Shown here piece by piece: positions 8,037 through 17,098 of a stretch of 64,000 bases of DNA. A program made the position numbers and the translations under genes. The DNA is from Methanomicrobium sp. W14. GTDB taxonomy: Archaea; Halobacteriota; Methanomicrobia; Methanomicrobiales; Methanomicrobiaceae. Under the pieces are notes generated by a model that saw only the letters and a list, made by a program, of their open reading frames with translations, did no database searches and was not told where the DNA came from. The stretch spans positions 62,001-126,000 of the forward strand of contig NZ_JAGGMM010000001.1 of assembly GCF_017875315.1 (NCBI RefSeq). The letters are read 5' to 3'. How positions within the stretch are numbered: position 1 is the stretch's first letter; the number at the start of each line of letters is the position of its first letter.

Positions 8037-9365
8037 TTATAATGAGTCTTTGTATCTTTTGACAAGGTTTTCGGCGGTTTCTGAGGCTTTTTTGCAGATC
8101 TCCTCTTCTCCCGGAATAAAACCGTCGTGCATCAGAACACGACCATTGCAGATTACAGTGTCAACTGCATTCGAGCTGCATGAATAGACTGTGTTTGAGT
8201 CCTGGCTGAACAGAGGCGTCATGCAGGGAATGTTTGTCTTCAAAAGCACGATGTCTGCCTGCGCTCCCTCTTTTAGAATTCCGTCACCAAACCCGAGAGC
8301 CTTTTTGCCTGCTTCAGTTGCCATTTTTACAGCTTCATGGGCCGGAAGGACAGTGTCCGAGTTCCAGAAAAATTTCTGAAGAATTGCTGCGGTCTTCATC
8401 TCTTCAAGTATGTCCAGATTGTTGTTCGATGAGCACCCGTCAGTTCCGAGAGCCACGTTTGCGCCTGAGTCGAGGAGTTTCTGGTATGGCATTGCCCTGT
8501 TTACGGCAAGCTTCATGTTCGAGACGGGGTTGTGAGATGCCGAGACGTGTCTTTTTCCGAGAAGTTCGCATTCTGCGTCGTCAAGCCAGCAGCAGTGGGC
8601 GGCAACAGTCTTTTCACCTAGGCATCCGCATTCATCCAGAAGCTTTGCAGGTCTGACACCATTTTTCTCAATGCACTCCTTTACTTCATTTTCGGTCTCA
8701 CTGAGATGTATATGGAGCATTATGTCCTTTTCCTTTGAAAACTCCGCACACCATTTAAGGCCCTCTTTTGATACGGTATAGGGTGCGTGGGGACCTGCGG
8801 CGGCTTTTATGCGTGGATTATCCATTTTTCTGATATTTTGATAAAGGTTTTCCGTAGCCTTTATTTCAGACTCCCGCTTGTCGCTGTCGCCGAAATCGAT
8901 AAACCCGTAACTTAAAACTGCTTTGATTCCGGATTCTTCAACGGCTTTTGCCGCTGATTCCATGAAGAAGTACATGTCGTTGAATGCAACCGTTCCTGAA
9001 CGGATCATCTCTGTACATGCAAGCTTTGTACCCCAGTAGACATCCTCCGCCTTCAGGTGCGCTTCAAGAGGCCAGATCTTTTCGGAAAGCCATTGCTGAA
9101 GGTGCATGTCGTCGGCATATCCGCGTAAAAGAGTCATTGCAGCATGTGTGTGGGTGTTTGCAAACCCGGGTGATGCGACAGTGTTTTCTGCGTCGACTAT
9201 AAACTCGGGCTCTCCGGATTTGCCGGAGTATTTTTCTGAGATTTCCTCAATAATTCCCGAGTCGCTGATGAAAATATCACTTTTGCGTCCGTTAACACGT
9301 GTGTTTCGGAGAAGAACTGTCTTGTTTCCATCATAAATACCGGACGATTCATCTTTTTCCTGCAT
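8037..9365 (-). CDS. dadD: 5'-deoxyadenosine / S-adenosylhomocysteine / methylthioadenosine deaminase
   Basis: This 442-residue protein is an amidohydrolase of the MtaD/DadD group. The metal ligands are visible: HTH at residues 72-74 (NTHTHAAMTLLRGY), the histidine in LHIHLSETE, the SASHNPVSNMKLA segment, and the aspartate in LGTDGCSSNNNLD. The family removes the 6-amino group of adenosine-type nucleosides made from SAM. In methanogens the Methanocaldococcus enzyme acts best on 5'-deoxyadenosine, the by-product of radical SAM enzymes, and also on methylthioadenosine and S-adenosylhomocysteine. The next gene on the same strand in the neighbourhood, 9533-10204, is a nucleoside phosphorylase that can cleave the inosine products. 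The substrate preference is inferred from the family. Confidence 0.88.
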   Translation of the reverse strand: MQEKDESSGIYDGNKTVLLRNTRVNGRKSDIFISDSGIIEEISEKYSGKSGEPEFIVDAENTVASPGFANTHTHAAMTLLRGYADDMHLQQWLSEKIWPLEAHLKAEDVYWGTKLACTEMIRSGTVAFNDMYFFMESAAKAVEESGIKAVLSYGFIDFGDSDKRESEIKATENLYQNIRKMDNPRIKAAAGPHAPYTVSKEGLKWCAEFSKEKDIMLHIHLSETENEVKECIEKNGVRPAKLLDECGCLGEKTVAAHCCWLDDAECELLGKRHVSASHNPVSNMKLAVNRAMPYQKLLDSGANVALGTDGCSSNNNLDILEEMKTAAILQKFFWNSDTVLPAHEAVKMATEAGKKALGFGDGILKEGAQADIVLLKTNIPCMTPLFSQDSNTVYSCSSNAVDTVICNGRVLMHDGFIPGEEEICKKASETAENLVKRYKDSL

Positions 9366-9532
9366 GTTATGTTATTATCTCCTTTAAATTTTTTATTAAA
9401 ATTATCTTGTATCAGGTGATTTAAATGTGTAACCTCACATGAAAATATAACCTGCTTTTTAGTTTCATCGTTTTAGGGTGCATTTTTTCAAATTTCTGTC
9501 AAAAAACTGTCTATTTATTGCTTTTTAATAAT

Positions 9533-10204
9533 TTACCCGAGAAGATCTATTATTTTACCGATTATTTTTTCTGTTTTTTCCTTGTTCTGCCTGGACTTTT
9601 CAAGAATCAAATCATAGCTGAGTTCTTCTTTGCACAGGCCGTTGCAGTAGTTGTCAACCGAGCATATCGCAGCGAAGGGTATTTCCAGTTCGTTTGCAAT
9701 TGTAGCTTCGCTTGCAATAGTCATTCCTACGATATCCCCGGCGTCTTTTAGCATCTTAATCTCTGCGGAGGTTTCGAACCTGGGCCCTTTTGTCTGGACA
9801 TAAGTCCCGCCGGCAATTGTTTCCGGGATGTTTTTGTTTATTTTACTGATGAGCCCTGCATCGACCGACGGTTTTGCGTGCCCTATTGCATTGTTGTGAA
9901 TAGTCGGTATAGAATACGGGCTGTAGTAATCATCCGGAAGAACGGTTGTCCCCGGTCCAATCTCTTTTTTAAGAGACCCTACTGATCCAAATGCGACGAT
10001 TTTGTCTACTCCTGCAAGGGAGAGTGCGGATATGCATGCAGGGAAGTTAATCCTGTGCGGCGGGGTTCTGAACTGGTGCCGCATGAGAATGGCAATATCT
10101 CCAAGGTAAACTTCAGCGGGTCCGAATGGTGTTGAAATAATTTTTTTCTCAGTTTTCGGCAGATCCGCGTAAAAAAGACTTGTTCCTCCTATGATTCCAA
10201 GCAT
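9533..10204 (-). CDS. Purine nucleoside / 5'-methylthioinosine phosphorylase
   Basis: The 223-residue protein belongs to the MTAP/PNP family 2. GIIGGTSLFY at the N-terminus and the phosphate-site HQF-TPPHRINF near residue 45-55 fit, as do YVQTKGPRFETSAEI near 130 and the MTIASEATIANEL stretch with the purine-site glutamate. It splits a nucleoside with phosphate into base and ribose 1-phosphate derivative. Archaeal members in methanogens prefer 6-oxopurine nucleosides, matching the deaminase gene 167 bases downstream. A good ribosome-binding site (GGTGAT) lies eight bases before the ATG at 10204. A TATA-like box (GATATATG) is near 10255-10262. Confidence 0.88.
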   Translation of the reverse strand: MLGIIGGTSLFYADLPKTEKKIISTPFGPAEVYLGDIAILMRHQFRTPPHRINFPACISALSLAGVDKIVAFGSVGSLKKEIGPGTTVLPDDYYSPYSIPTIHNNAIGHAKPSVDAGLISKINKNIPETIAGGTYVQTKGPRFETSAEIKMLKDAGDIVGMTIASEATIANELEIPFAAICSVDNYCNGLCKEELSYDLILEKSRQNKEKTEKIIGKIIDLLG

Positions 10205-10524
10205 TGTTGATTATCACCGTTACCAGTTGTTATGTCTGCAGCCGGAGACCTTTTCATATATCCGGTAATCCTGTAATTTTCTTTCGGACCGTTTTTTTGT
10301 CAGCCATCAGGGTGAATACGGATTCTGTTCCTGCTGCACAATTCTGGTTAATATTTGTTACTGCCTGATTTTTATAATTCCGCATGAAGAAAGGTTTTTT
10401 GAGTATATCCGATAACGGGATTTTCAGCCGGTGGTTTCAGCCTGTTTATATCCGGGGCAGTTTTTTTGGGTATTGCGGGGACTATCAAAACTCTTAACTG
10501 ATTATATGCCCTCATAACTTTTGA
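10205..10524. other. Divergent promoter region
   Basis: No gene; 320 bases between divergent genes. Leftward, a TATA-like GATATATG near 10255-10262 fits the phosphorylase. Rightward, TTATAT at 10502-10507 is only about 20 bases before the ATG at 10525, and no ribosome-binding site precedes that ATG, so the rightward transcript may be leaderless. No repeat or stable hairpin stands out. Confidence 0.5.
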
Positions 10525-11643
10525 ATGGGAATATTTCATACCGTCGGTGACGACCAGATAAAGGCAGGGGAATGTACAGATATTTATTTTGCAAGAATAG
10601 AGGATATATTGACTGTTGAAAACAAAAATCCTGTTGTTGCTGTCGAAATAACTGCTGCATCGCTTGTTAATGACTGGGGGGTTCTGTGCGGTCTTGATGA
10701 TGCTTTAAAGCTTCTCGAAGGTCTTTCCGTGGATGTGTTTGCGATGCCTGAAGGAAGCATTTTCTATCCGGGAGAGCCTGTTATGAGGATAACCGGAAAT
10801 TACCGTATTTTCGGAAGGTATGAGACTGCTCTTCTGGGATTTTTGTGCCATGCATCAGGCATCGCATCTTCTGCTGCTCTTATTAAGGCATGTGCAGGCA
10901 GTGTCCCTGTTTACTCCTTTGGTTCACGGCGCCAGCACCCTTCAATATCAGGGATGATTGAAAGGTCTGCCTGGATTGGCGGTGCTGACGGTGCAAGCAA
11001 TACCTGTGCGCCGGCAGGTATTCCTCTGATAGGGACTATGCCGCATTCTTATGTGATGTGCCATGAAACTCCAAATGATGCCTGGGTCAATTTTGACAAG
11101 TATGCACCTCCTGAAGTCCCGCGTGTGATGCTTTGCGACACCTACTGCGATGAAAAACGTGAGGCGCTTTCTGCAGCAAAGGCAGGTGCTACGGCTGTAA
11201 GACTTGACACCCCGCGTTCACGTAAAGGGGATATCCGCTCTATTATTGAGGAAGTAAGATGGGAGCTTGATATCAACGGTTTTTCAGATGTAGGAATTTT
11301 TCTTTCCGGGGGCCTTACGGCGGATGATGTAGGAAGCCTTTCGGATATAGTGGATGCATTTGGTGTCGGTGGAGCAATCGCAAATGCTCCTGTAGTGGAC
11401 TTTTCTCTTGATATTGTTGAAATCGACGGGAAGTCAGTATCAAAAAGGGGCAAAAAAAGCGGCATAAAGGAGGTCTATGAATATGACGACGGCAGTCATG
11501 TAATGCTTCCCTTAAATGCGCCTCCTCCCGAAAACGCAAGGCAGATGCTCAAGAGTTTTATAAAGGACGGTCAGGTTCTGACACTTCCTGATATGCAGAA
11601 ATCACGTGCACGGGTTTTATCAGCACTCGGGAATTTCACCTGA
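10525..11643 (+). CDS. pncB: Nicotinate phosphoribosyltransferase, archaeal type
   Basis: The 372-residue protein matches the short archaeal NaPRTase group. Diagnostic stretches are YSFGSRRQHPSISGMIERSA near residue 132-151, the SNTCAPAGIPLIGTMPHSY loop near 158-176, VRLDTPRSRKGD near 229, and the glycine-rich phosphate site FLSGGLTADD near 262. It joins nicotinate to PRPP to make nicotinate mononucleotide in NAD salvage. Its length is within the family range. A very short or absent leader is likely (TTATAT 18-23 bases before the ATG). The gene is single, convergent with the pentapeptide-repeat gene. Confidence 0.92.
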   Translation: MGIFHTVGDDQIKAGECTDIYFARIEDILTVENKNPVVAVEITAASLVNDWGVLCGLDDALKLLEGLSVDVFAMPEGSIFYPGEPVMRITGNYRIFGRYETALLGFLCHASGIASSAALIKACAGSVPVYSFGSRRQHPSISGMIERSAWIGGADGASNTCAPAGIPLIGTMPHSYVMCHETPNDAWVNFDKYAPPEVPRVMLCDTYCDEKREALSAAKAGATAVRLDTPRSRKGDIRSIIEEVRWELDINGFSDVGIFLSGGLTADDVGSLSDIVDAFGVGGAIANAPVVDFSLDIVEIDGKSVSKRGKKSGIKEVYEYDDGSHVMLPLNAPPPENARQMLKSFIKDGQVLTLPDMQKSRARVLSALGNFT

Positions 11644-11703
11644 AAAAAATATTTATTTTAGAATTGTCTATGTAGATTTGCAGTTATTTAACAGTTTCAT
11701 TGT

Positions 11704-12204
11704 TTATTTTGTGTAGTTTCCTTTAATCCACCTGAAATCGGCGTCTTCTATGAGAGCATCCGTGAGAACGGCATTTGTGAGGTCTGCGCCTTTAAGATCC
11801 GCAAATGTGAGGTCTGCTCCGGTCAGGTTTGCTCCGCGCAGAATTGAGTAGTCAAGTCTTGCTCCTATAAGGTCTGCACCTGAGAGGTCTGCTCCGGTCA
11901 GGTCCGCAAGTGTAAGTGTTGCACCGTGAAGGTCGGCTTTTCTCATGTCAGCGCCTGAAAGCGTCGCCTTGTATGCATATACTTTTGAAAGGTCGGCGCT
12001 TTCAAGGTATGCTCCGCTGTAGTCCATGTACGACAGTGACTTTTTCTGAATATTATTGTCTTTTGTCAGATCCGAGGCATTGCTGTAACCCGGGCAGGTT
12101 TCTGTACTGGTGATCCCCATATAAAGGAGTATATTGCCTGTGACAGAGGCAACAAGTATAACTACAACTATTATCAGCAGTTTGAGGAGGGTTCTTTCTT
12201 CCAT
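11704..12204 (-). CDS. Membrane-anchored pentapeptide-repeat protein
   Basis: The 166-residue protein has one N-terminal membrane segment (residues 7-30, LLKLLIIVVVILVASVTGNILLY). From about residue 55 it carries consecutive A(D/N)L-x-x pentapeptides (LSGADMRKADLHGATL, then ADLTGADLSGADLIGARL, and so on). These fold as a right-handed quadrilateral beta-helix, here of about five coils. The fold usually serves protein binding and the exact role is unknown. The N-in anchor suggests an outward-facing helix, but the topology is not certain. It is a single gene. Confidence 0.85.
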   Translation of the reverse strand: MEERTLLKLLIIVVVILVASVTGNILLYMGITSTETCPGYSNASDLTKDNNIQKKSLSYMDYSGAYLESADLSKVYAYKATLSGADMRKADLHGATLTLADLTGADLSGADLIGARLDYSILRGANLTGADLTFADLKGADLTNAVLTDALIEDADFRWIKGNYTK

Positions 12205-12292
12205 ATATTTATAATCACCTTCTACGATTTAAACAACCGACTTCCGAGGATTTATATATTTTCTCTTTTTTATGAGATATTAATACGTATAT

Positions 12293-12330
12293 TAAAAAAG
12301 TATGATCCCTGCCTGTTATTGCAGGTATTC
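12293..12330 (-). terminator. Weak hairpin plus T-run
   Basis: On the minus strand a small stem (CCTGC/GCAGG, 12308-12325) is followed by GATCATAC and TTTTTT (12294-12299). It lies downstream of the polyprenol-kinase-like gene and upstream of the pentapeptide gene. It is a candidate terminator only. Confidence 0.3.
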
Positions 12331-12477
12331 TGTTGCCCTGTACCTTTAAACCGGATTTTACAAAAGATAGTCTTAATATTTTGTTTTTTTACAGGCAGAT
12401 ATTCTCGTGCTTTGTCTTGTTTATACTGGCAGATTTATTTTTATATTTTATAATAATATGTCCGGGACATTAAAATG

Positions 12478-13023
12478 TTATAATATGGATAATACAATGC
12501 ATACAACGAGGGGAATCGTCAGGTTGTCATCGACAGGGGATATCAGTTCCGTAATTCCTGCAAGGGCCGAAGCAACCAGGGCAGTCTGTGGATTTATGAG
12601 GAATATCAATACAATAAAGCCGGCGATTATTCCCGAGGCAGTTCCTTCCAGTGATTTCTTTTTGTAGATCTTTGTCCTGCCGAAATTAATCCCGATGATT
12701 GTCGTTACACTGTCAAGTACGGCCAGAACTAAAATTGCGGCAAAAACGATATTTTTCTCAAAGAGCACGAGACAGGTAAGTGTGCTTATAAAGAAAAGAA
12801 TTGTGCCTTTTCCGGGGACTGTGTTGTTTCTTTCAAGTTTTTGTATTATCTCCGAAAAGAGCGGTACATGAATATTTTTTGTTACGGCATCAGATATCGC
12901 AACGGATAGAAAAACGACTATTGCCATGACATATACTGCCGTTTTTTTATCCGCAAAGAATATGAAGAATGCAATGATAAAACCGAAAAACAGATGTGCG
13001 GCCTGCCTGTACTCTTCTCTCAT
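12478..13023 (-). CDS. Integral membrane polyprenol/dolichol kinase-like protein
   Basis: The 181-residue protein is nearly all membrane helices (about six). It carries the motif KKKSLEGTASG near residue 123-133, the conserved cytoplasmic loop of the COG0170 (SEC59-like) phytol/dolichol/diacylglycerol kinase group, where it reads GKSxEG. NNTVPGKGTILFF near 66-78 and DSVTTIIGINFGRTKI near 104-119 are the other family stretches. Members use CTP or related nucleotides to phosphorylate lipid alcohols; in archaea this could feed dolichyl phosphate for N-glycosylation or isoprenoid salvage. Family placement is good; the substrate is not known. Confidence 0.7.
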   Translation of the reverse strand: MREEYRQAAHLFFGFIIAFFIFFADKKTAVYVMAIVVFLSVAISDAVTKNIHVPLFSEIIQKLERNNTVPGKGTILFFISTLTCLVLFEKNIVFAAILVLAVLDSVTTIIGINFGRTKIYKKKSLEGTASGIIAGFIVLIFLINPQTALVASALAGITELISPVDDNLTIPLVVCIVLSIL

Positions 13024-13303
13024 CTTTTTCTAATGTTGTTATTTATATCAGAAGAATTCTTCTCTTTGAATTTTTTTTGAAAACTTCTTTTCAGATATTT
13101 ACTTTAAACCGGCCCCGTTTTATCCTGTTTCATCTTGGATTTATTCCATAAATCTGTTTTATGATTCAGTTATACCAATGTTTTATCCAAAATTTTATTG
13201 CAAAAAAATAGTTTTATGATCCTCAAAGCACTGCCTCCCGGTGCGACTAAAACAAACTCTATTTATCCTAGATTAACAAAATATGTAATGCACTTTTTGT
13301 TAA

Positions 13304-13375
13304 GGGCTGGTAGATCAGGGGAAGATCGCTACCTTGGCATGGTAGAGGCCGCGGGTTCAATTCCCGCCCAGTCCA
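13304..13375 (+). tRNA. tRNA-Ala (GGC)
   Basis: The 72-base cloverleaf has an acceptor GGGCTGG with CCAGTCC including the G3:U70 alanine identity pair, discriminator A, D stem GATC/GATC, anticodon stem CTACC/GGTAG with loop TTGGCAT (anticodon GGC), and T arm GCGGG/CCCGC. CCA is not encoded (TCC follows). The restriction-modification island begins right after its 3' end. Confidence 0.95.
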
Positions 13376-13424
13376 TCCGTCCTGAAGTTTAAGGTTTATC
13401 ACTTCTGAAACTGTATTTTTTAGT

Positions 13425-13550
13425 ATGACCACCACGTCTTCAAAGATAACTGCTGATGATTTTCACGGCAACAATAAGGACACTTCATTAAGACCTTTAA
13501 AAAAAGCCCCGGAAACGACGAAGTACACATTGAGGGTTGTCCATAGTTAA
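13425..13550 (+). CDS. Small open reading frame, 41 codons, uncertain
   Basis: The frame MTTTSSKITADDF up to LRVVHS is open from an ATG at 13425 to the TAA at 13548-13550. It lies inside the possible small element after tRNA-Ala. I see no clear ribosome-binding site and recognise no family. It is listed because it is immediately followed by another frame of the same length. Confidence 0.2.
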   Translation: MTTTSSKITADDFHGNNKDTSLRPLKKAPETTKYTLRVVHS

Positions 13551-13552
13551 AG

Positions 13553-13678
13553 ATGATCAAGAATCCAGAGTACTTGGGTGGATTCCGTGACTGCGAAGAT
13601 GCTGTTAATAAAGCTAAACAGAAATATCCAAGCGCGGATGGGGATATTCATTGCATATCATGGTGCCATAAAATTTAA
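13553..13678 (+). CDS. Small open reading frame, 41 codons, uncertain
   Basis: An ATG at 13553, two bases after the previous stop, opens MIKNPEYLGGFRDCEDAVNK and ends GDIHCISWCHKI. It contains three cysteines and two histidines, and its amino-acid make-up looks more protein-like than the preceding frame. The tandem arrangement suggests translational coupling. I recognise no family. Confidence 0.3.
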   Translation: MIKNPEYLGGFRDCEDAVNKAKQKYPSADGDIHCISWCHKI

Positions 13679-13843
13679 ATTGCACTAACTATTAACCTGA
13701 CGCAGGAATGCTTGTCCATCCCTGCAAAGGCTGTCTTAACGATCCCCTTGATGTATAGAATTTAACTTCAGGTTTTATTGTCGCTCAGTCCATGTATTTT
13801 CCTTGTTTTGTAAAATAAATGCTATTTTGATGATTCTCGTGGT

Positions 13844-16800
13844 TTATGCAGTAGTCTCGGTCTCATATACCGGTGACGGAAGCCTTGGATATACGCGGTA
13901 TATGTGACGGTAGATTTCATCCGTTCTGGCCTCCACATCCCCTTCCGTATAGTAATCCACCGGAAGGCCGGTCTTTTCATTCCAAAGAAAGTCATGAATC
14001 GTCAGGCGGACGGCATCACGGGTCGCCTCTTTCTCCTGCCAGTGATCCACCCGGAGTTTTCCCTTCTTCAAAGTCTTCAGAAGATCCGCTGCGACCGTTT
14101 TGATCTTTTTTATCTCGGCGGGGGAGAGGTCGGATTTTTTAAGGAGGTCGAATATCGCCAGGGTCTCTTCGTCGAGACCTTCCTTGGCGGCACGGGTTTC
14201 CTCCTCTTCCATCTCATCTACGAGTACAAGCAGTGCCTCGAATGTCTTTTCAATTATCACCTGGTCTTTCTCGCGGTTATATTCGGCTACTATCTCCTCG
14301 TAGTGTCGCTGGAAATCGGTCCGCAGCGGATTTTGTTCGAGCAGCCGTCTAAGTCTCTGTTCGATTGCGTAACTTAGATTCTGAACTGTCGTCCGCTTGG
14401 CCGGGCATTTCTTAAATTCCTGCCTGAGCCTGTCGAAGTCTATCCGGCTTATATCATAGATCACTCTGTCTTCGCCTATGTTCTCCGGTTGGGTATCAAT
14501 CGAAGCGTCTACGATCTTATGGAGTTCACGGATTATACCGGAGATATCGGCTTTGTCACGGTCATGCTGGAGGCTCTTGTAGATTATATTGACTGCTTCG
14601 TAATCCGGCCTGTAACCGTTTATGCCCTCTACATTGATGCAGGCTTTGAATTTCCTGAATACTTCGCGGCACATGACCTCGAATTTTTTCCGTGTCCTGT
14701 CATTCCCGTTTGCCGCCTCTTTTGCGGTGAGGATTGCGGCGTTCCTTTCAAAACCGGATTTTGAGCTTATCTTATCAAGTGACGCACCGTTTTCTTTGAG
14801 AAATGCCCTGACAAGGTTTATGGATTCGGCGAGGCTGGCGATTAGATCTTCTTCGGGTTTTGCAGGATCGACTTCTCCGTCTTCTCCGCCGTGGCCGTCG
14901 TCGCCTCTTCCTGCAAATGTGGCGAGTGCACTGCGAAGGTTTCTCAGAATGCCGCAGTAATCGACGATCATCCCGTTGTTCTTGCCTTCGTTGACGCGGT
15001 TGGCTCTCGCGATCGCCTGCATGAGGGTGTGTGCCTTTAGGGGTTTGTCGAGGTAGAGTGTCGAGAGGCACGGGACATCGAATCCGGTTAGCCACATTGC
15101 ACAGACTATCGCGATCCTGAACGGGTGTTTTTCCTCTTTGAATGCGTCGTCTAATGCCAGCCGCTGCATGTTGTGATATTGAGGGAGTTTCCGCATCGAC
15201 TCCGGGATGTCGATTCCCTCTTTTATCATGCGGCGGTGGGGGGTGATATCAAGGTCCCACCGGCGGAATTTCTCGACTTCGCCCTGCTCTTCGCTTACGA
15301 CTACTGCCATCCGGGTCTCACGCATCCATTCGATCTGCCTTCTCAGATAGATCTCTTCCTGTTCGCCGGGGGTGTGCTCCGCCTCCTTTTCGAGTTCGGC
15401 TCTTTGTTCGTCCCAGTACCGGGCGATCAGGTCGTACATCCTGACGCAGGTTACTTTGTCTATGCAGACGAGCATGACTTTGCCGCTCTCCCATGCGTTG
15501 GAATAATGGCCGACGAAATCACGGGCTACCTGGTCGAGCCTTTTTCCGGCGGTGATGATATGGTAATCCCTTTTGAGCTCGTTTTCGAGTCTCTGCCCGG
15601 CGTCGATGTCGTCGACTTCGAGGTCTCCGAGTTTTTCGGCTATCTTTTCGTTGATGTCCCCGACTGCGACGCCGAGTTTTTCGCCCCGCGATTCGTAGTA
15701 GAGGGGGACGGTCGCCTGGTCTTCGACTGCTCTTTTGAAGTCGTAGGTGGAGATGTAGCTGCCGAATACCCGGCGTGTGATCTCGTCGTCCTTGAAGAGG
15801 GGTGTTCCGGTGAATCCGATGTAACTTGCGTTGGGGAGTGCGTTTCGCATGTTTAGTGCGAGGGTTCCGTACTGGGTTCTGTGGGCTTCGTCGGTGATTA
15901 CGATGATGTCGTCGCGTAATGTGTAGCCTTTTTCAGGGTCGACTTCTTTGTTGAATTTCTGGATGAGGGAGAAGACGTATGATTTGTGTTCGGTGAGAAG
16001 TCTTTCCAGGTGTTTTCCGTCGGCGGGTCTGCACGGTTCCTTGTCGTTGTCGACTATTCCACACCCGGAAAATGTCTTGTAGATCTGGGTGTCGAGGTCT
16101 TCGCGGTCGGTGAGTACGACAAAGGTGTAGTTTCCGCCGAGTCTGCGATGGACTTTTCTCGTGAACATGACCATCGAGTAGCTTTTCCCGGCTCCCTGGG
16201 TGTGCCAGAATACGCCGAGTTTTCCGTTCCTGTTCTTCCTGTCTTCTACTGCTTCAAATGCCCTGTTCACTCCCAAAAACTGGTGATTGCGGGCGATTAT
16301 CTTCCTGGTGCTTCCGGCGGAGTTGTCGAAGAGGATGAAGTTTTCAAGTAGGTCGATGAAGTTTTTCTTCCCGCAGGTTCCCTTGAGGAGGGTTTCCATG
16401 TCGACGATGCCGGGGTCGTCTTCTTCGAGGCGTTTCCATTCGTTAAAGTGCTCGAACCGGCTGGTTATGGACCCTACCTTTGCGTCGGTTCCGTTTCCGA
16501 GTACGACGAAGGCGTTGTGATGGAAGAGGTGCGGGATCGTGTCGAGGTAGTCTTTGAAGTTTTTTTCGTAGGCGGCACGTATGTCCCTGTTTACGTTCTT
16601 TAGCTCCATGAAGAGGAGAGGAATGCCGTTTACGAAACCGGTTATATCAGCCCTTCTCCTGTACAGGTCACCCCTGACCCACAATTCCCTGACGCAGAGG
16701 AAATGGTTCTTTTCAGGTTCTTTGAAGTCTATGACTTTCAGCTTCTCGCGTTTCCGTTCGCCTTCTTCGTTTCTGAAGGTGACCTGAACACCGTCAAGGA

Positions 16801-17098
16801 TGAGTTCGTATTTTTCACGGTTTGTTGCGACCAGAGACTGTGTTGCTGTGGCTGACGTTATCTGCCTGATTGCATCGTCATACGCTTCTTCAGGCAGTCC
16901 GGGGTTTAGTTCCTTTAAATTTTTTCTGAGAGGCCGCGTAAGGACCACTTCGCGGTCGGAGTTTCTTCCGAGAAGACTGTCCGGTCCGAAGTCTTCGCTG
17001 TTGTAGGCGTACACCGAATCCCAGCCCAGTTTATCACTGAGGTATTCTGCGGTCGTCTGCTGGACGAGTGTGTCTTCGGTGTATATGCCGCGGGTCAT
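13844..17098 (-). CDS. hsdR: Type I restriction enzyme, R subunit (HsdR)
   Basis: The 1084-residue protein is a full-length HsdR. The nuclease PD-(D/E)xK core is at residues 151-167 (DITGFVNGIPLLFMELK: D151, E165, K167). The motor has Walker A GAGKS at 302-306, DEAH at 403-406, ITDEAHRTQYG, and TGTPLF a little further; the second RecA domain carries MLVCIDKVTC and the IARANR motif VI. A helical C-terminal region (about 800-1084) docks on HsdM. It translocates DNA with ATP and cuts DNA not methylated at the HsdS site. Its ATG overlaps the stop of the AlbA_2 gene by four bases (17095-17098), so it is the last gene of the operon. Confidence 0.95.
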   Translation of the reverse strand: MTRGIYTEDTLVQQTTAEYLSDKLGWDSVYAYNSEDFGPDSLLGRNSDREVVLTRPLRKNLKELNPGLPEEAYDDAIRQITSATATQSLVATNREKYELILDGVQVTFRNEEGERKREKLKVIDFKEPEKNHFLCVRELWVRGDLYRRRADITGFVNGIPLLFMELKNVNRDIRAAYEKNFKDYLDTIPHLFHHNAFVVLGNGTDAKVGSITSRFEHFNEWKRLEEDDPGIVDMETLLKGTCGKKNFIDLLENFILFDNSAGSTRKIIARNHQFLGVNRAFEAVEDRKNRNGKLGVFWHTQGAGKSYSMVMFTRKVHRRLGGNYTFVVLTDREDLDTQIYKTFSGCGIVDNDKEPCRPADGKHLERLLTEHKSYVFSLIQKFNKEVDPEKGYTLRDDIIVITDEAHRTQYGTLALNMRNALPNASYIGFTGTPLFKDDEITRRVFGSYISTYDFKRAVEDQATVPLYYESRGEKLGVAVGDINEKIAEKLGDLEVDDIDAGQRLENELKRDYHIITAGKRLDQVARDFVGHYSNAWESGKVMLVCIDKVTCVRMYDLIARYWDEQRAELEKEAEHTPGEQEEIYLRRQIEWMRETRMAVVVSEEQGEVEKFRRWDLDITPHRRMIKEGIDIPESMRKLPQYHNMQRLALDDAFKEEKHPFRIAIVCAMWLTGFDVPCLSTLYLDKPLKAHTLMQAIARANRVNEGKNNGMIVDYCGILRNLRSALATFAGRGDDGHGGEDGEVDPAKPEEDLIASLAESINLVRAFLKENGASLDKISSKSGFERNAAILTAKEAANGNDRTRKKFEVMCREVFRKFKACINVEGINGYRPDYEAVNIIYKSLQHDRDKADISGIIRELHKIVDASIDTQPENIGEDRVIYDISRIDFDRLRQEFKKCPAKRTTVQNLSYAIEQRLRRLLEQNPLRTDFQRHYEEIVAEYNREKDQVIIEKTFEALLVLVDEMEEEETRAAKEGLDEETLAIFDLLKKSDLSPAEIKKIKTVAADLLKTLKKGKLRVDHWQEKEATRDAVRLTIHDFLWNEKTGLPVDYYTEGDVEARTDEIYRHIYRVYPRLPSPVYETETTA

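Larger units (their letters stand above)
13366..13793. repeat. Possible small inserted element bounded by direct and inverted repeats
   Basis: The last bases of tRNA-Ala plus one (GCCCAGTCCAT, 13366-13376) recur with one mismatch at 13783-13793 (GCTCAGTCCAT). Just inside are inverted repeats: CCTGAAGTTTAA (13381-13392) and TTTAACTTCAGG (13761-13772), whose outer nine bases match perfectly. The roughly 400-bp interval contains two 41-codon frames. The order direct repeat, inverted repeat, cargo, inverted repeat, direct repeat is that of an inserted element using the tRNA 3' end. The repeats are short, so chance is not excluded. Confidence 0.4.

Noticed and set aside
15173-15856. 227-codon plus-strand frame opposite hsdR
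   Set aside because: It is a shadow of the strongly supported hsdR frame; high-GC codon use of hsdR keeps the opposite strand open.
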